This document shows positions 63,703 to 64,000 of a DNA stretch of 64,000 nucleotides, one piece after another. The DNA lies in the NCBI RefSeq assembly GCF_001598855.1, contig NZ_BCZS01000016.1, positions 1-64,000 on the forward strand, given 5' to 3'. This stretch comes from Pluralibacter gergoviae ATCC 33028 = NBRC 105706. Its GTDB lineage: Bacteria; Pseudomonadota; Gammaproteobacteria; Enterobacterales; Enterobacteriaceae. Each line of letters starts with the position of its first letter. Within the stretch, counting starts at the first letter, position 1. Below the pieces are notes generated by a model, which was not told the DNA's origin, ran no database searches, and was given only the letters and a program-made list of their open reading frames with translations. The position numbers were made by a program, and so were the translations under genes.

Positions 63703-64000
63703 GGCTGCGGGCATACATCCGCCCTTCCGCCGCCAGCGCCAGCAGGTCCTGATCGCGCTCGCGGTGGTGGGAATAGACGATGGAGATAAGTTGGCGCATC
63801 TGGTAAGACTCCGCCAGCTTCAGCAGCCGGACGTCGTTCTCATACACTTTCTTCATCCGCCCGGGGATCAGCGAAAAGCCGACCCCGGCCTGCACCAGGC
63901 TTATCATTGAGAAGATATCGTTTACCCGAGTGACGATCTCCGGCTCAAATCCGGCGACGTGAAACGCCTCCTGAAACCCCGCGTAGGTGGCAAATCCCTC
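63692..64000 (-). CDS. mdcR: LysR-family mdc regulator MdcR, C-terminal part (cut by window edge)
   Basis: The C-terminal 102 residues run to the right edge without a start: EGFATYAGFQEAFHVAGFEP, then NDIFSMISLVQAGVGFSLIP, which is the effector-domain end of a LysR protein. Convergent with mdcH, the position of mdcR in Klebsiella-type mdc loci. Expected to activate mdc in response to malonate. Confidence 0.85.
   Translation of the reverse strand, partial: EGFATYAGFQEAFHVAGFEPEIVTRVNDIFSMISLVQAGVGFSLIPGRMKKVYENDVRLLKLAESYQMRQLISIVYSHHRERDQDLLALAAEGRMYARSLNH

Overview
The window is a chromosomal segment from an enterobacterium close to Klebsiella, Raoultella or Enterobacter. The core gene order ynfA-ynfB-speG-ynfC-ynfD-ynfE-dmsD-[osmU]-clcB-bioD2(ynfK)-mlc-ynfL-ynfM-asr-ydgU-ydgD-mdtI/mdtJ matches the E. 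coli/Salmonella min-35 region, and a Klebsiella-type malonate decarboxylase (mdc) operon follows. Core genes are GC-rich. Two patches are visibly AT-rich: about 19.6-21.6 kb (effector/immunity pair) and about 44.5-48.4 kb (His-Xaa-Ser peptide system). Species cannot be fixed from the sequence alone.

Region 1 (1-19.6 kb) is accessory and looks like a catabolic island for plant aromatic glycosides. The right part is a LysR-controlled leftward operon: alpha/beta hydrolase, two-domain VOC (extradiol-type) dioxygenase, Rieske ferredoxin-like protein, FAH-family protein and cyclase-family hydrolase. A divergent FAD monooxygenase, now truncated, sits beside the regulator. This gene content recalls the flavonoid (fde) pathway of Herbaspirillum. 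The left part holds a TetR regulator, a luciferase-like monooxygenase with its FMN reductase, a cytoplasmic GH3 glycosidase, an OprB-type porin, three MFS transporters, a GMC oxidase with a pyranose-2-oxidase/C-glycoside-oxidase signature, and a hydroxypyruvate-isomerase-like TIM barrel. A shared AATAGAAC...ATTCTA operator lies in three of its promoter regions, with a weaker copy at a fourth position. My working inference is uptake, sugar oxidation/deglycosylation, then ring cleavage of a flavonoid (possibly C-) glycoside.

Region 2 (19.6-21.7 kb) is an AT-rich insertion: a pesticin-like muramidase with an N-terminal peptidoglycan-binding domain and an LprI-type periplasmic immunity protein, followed by an inverted pair of REP elements. 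It abuts the broken monooxygenase gene.

Region 3 (21.7-27.3 kb) is an rspB/ydfJ/ydfI sugar-acid cluster plus a second MFS transporter. It lacks rspA, and CCATACAAG repeats lie upstream of three of its genes.

Region 4 (27.4-44.4 kb) is the conserved core. The single ynfE-type reductase gene is frameshifted by an internal deletion, and its electron-transfer partners ynfG/ynfH are absent although the chaperone gene dmsD remains. The osmU ABC importer (osmYXWV) lies between dmsD and clcB as in Salmonella.

Region 5 (44.5-48.1 kb) is a complete His-Xaa-Ser (HXS) radical-SAM peptide-modification cassette with two HxsD-like genes. It is followed by asr-ydgU-ydgD, a CHASE4-like/GGDEF/EAL protein and the spermidine exporter mdtJI.

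Region 6 (53.4-64 kb) is a GntR regulator with a stand-alone Cache-type sensor and an APC permease, then mdcABCDEFGH and the start-truncated mdcR at the right edge.
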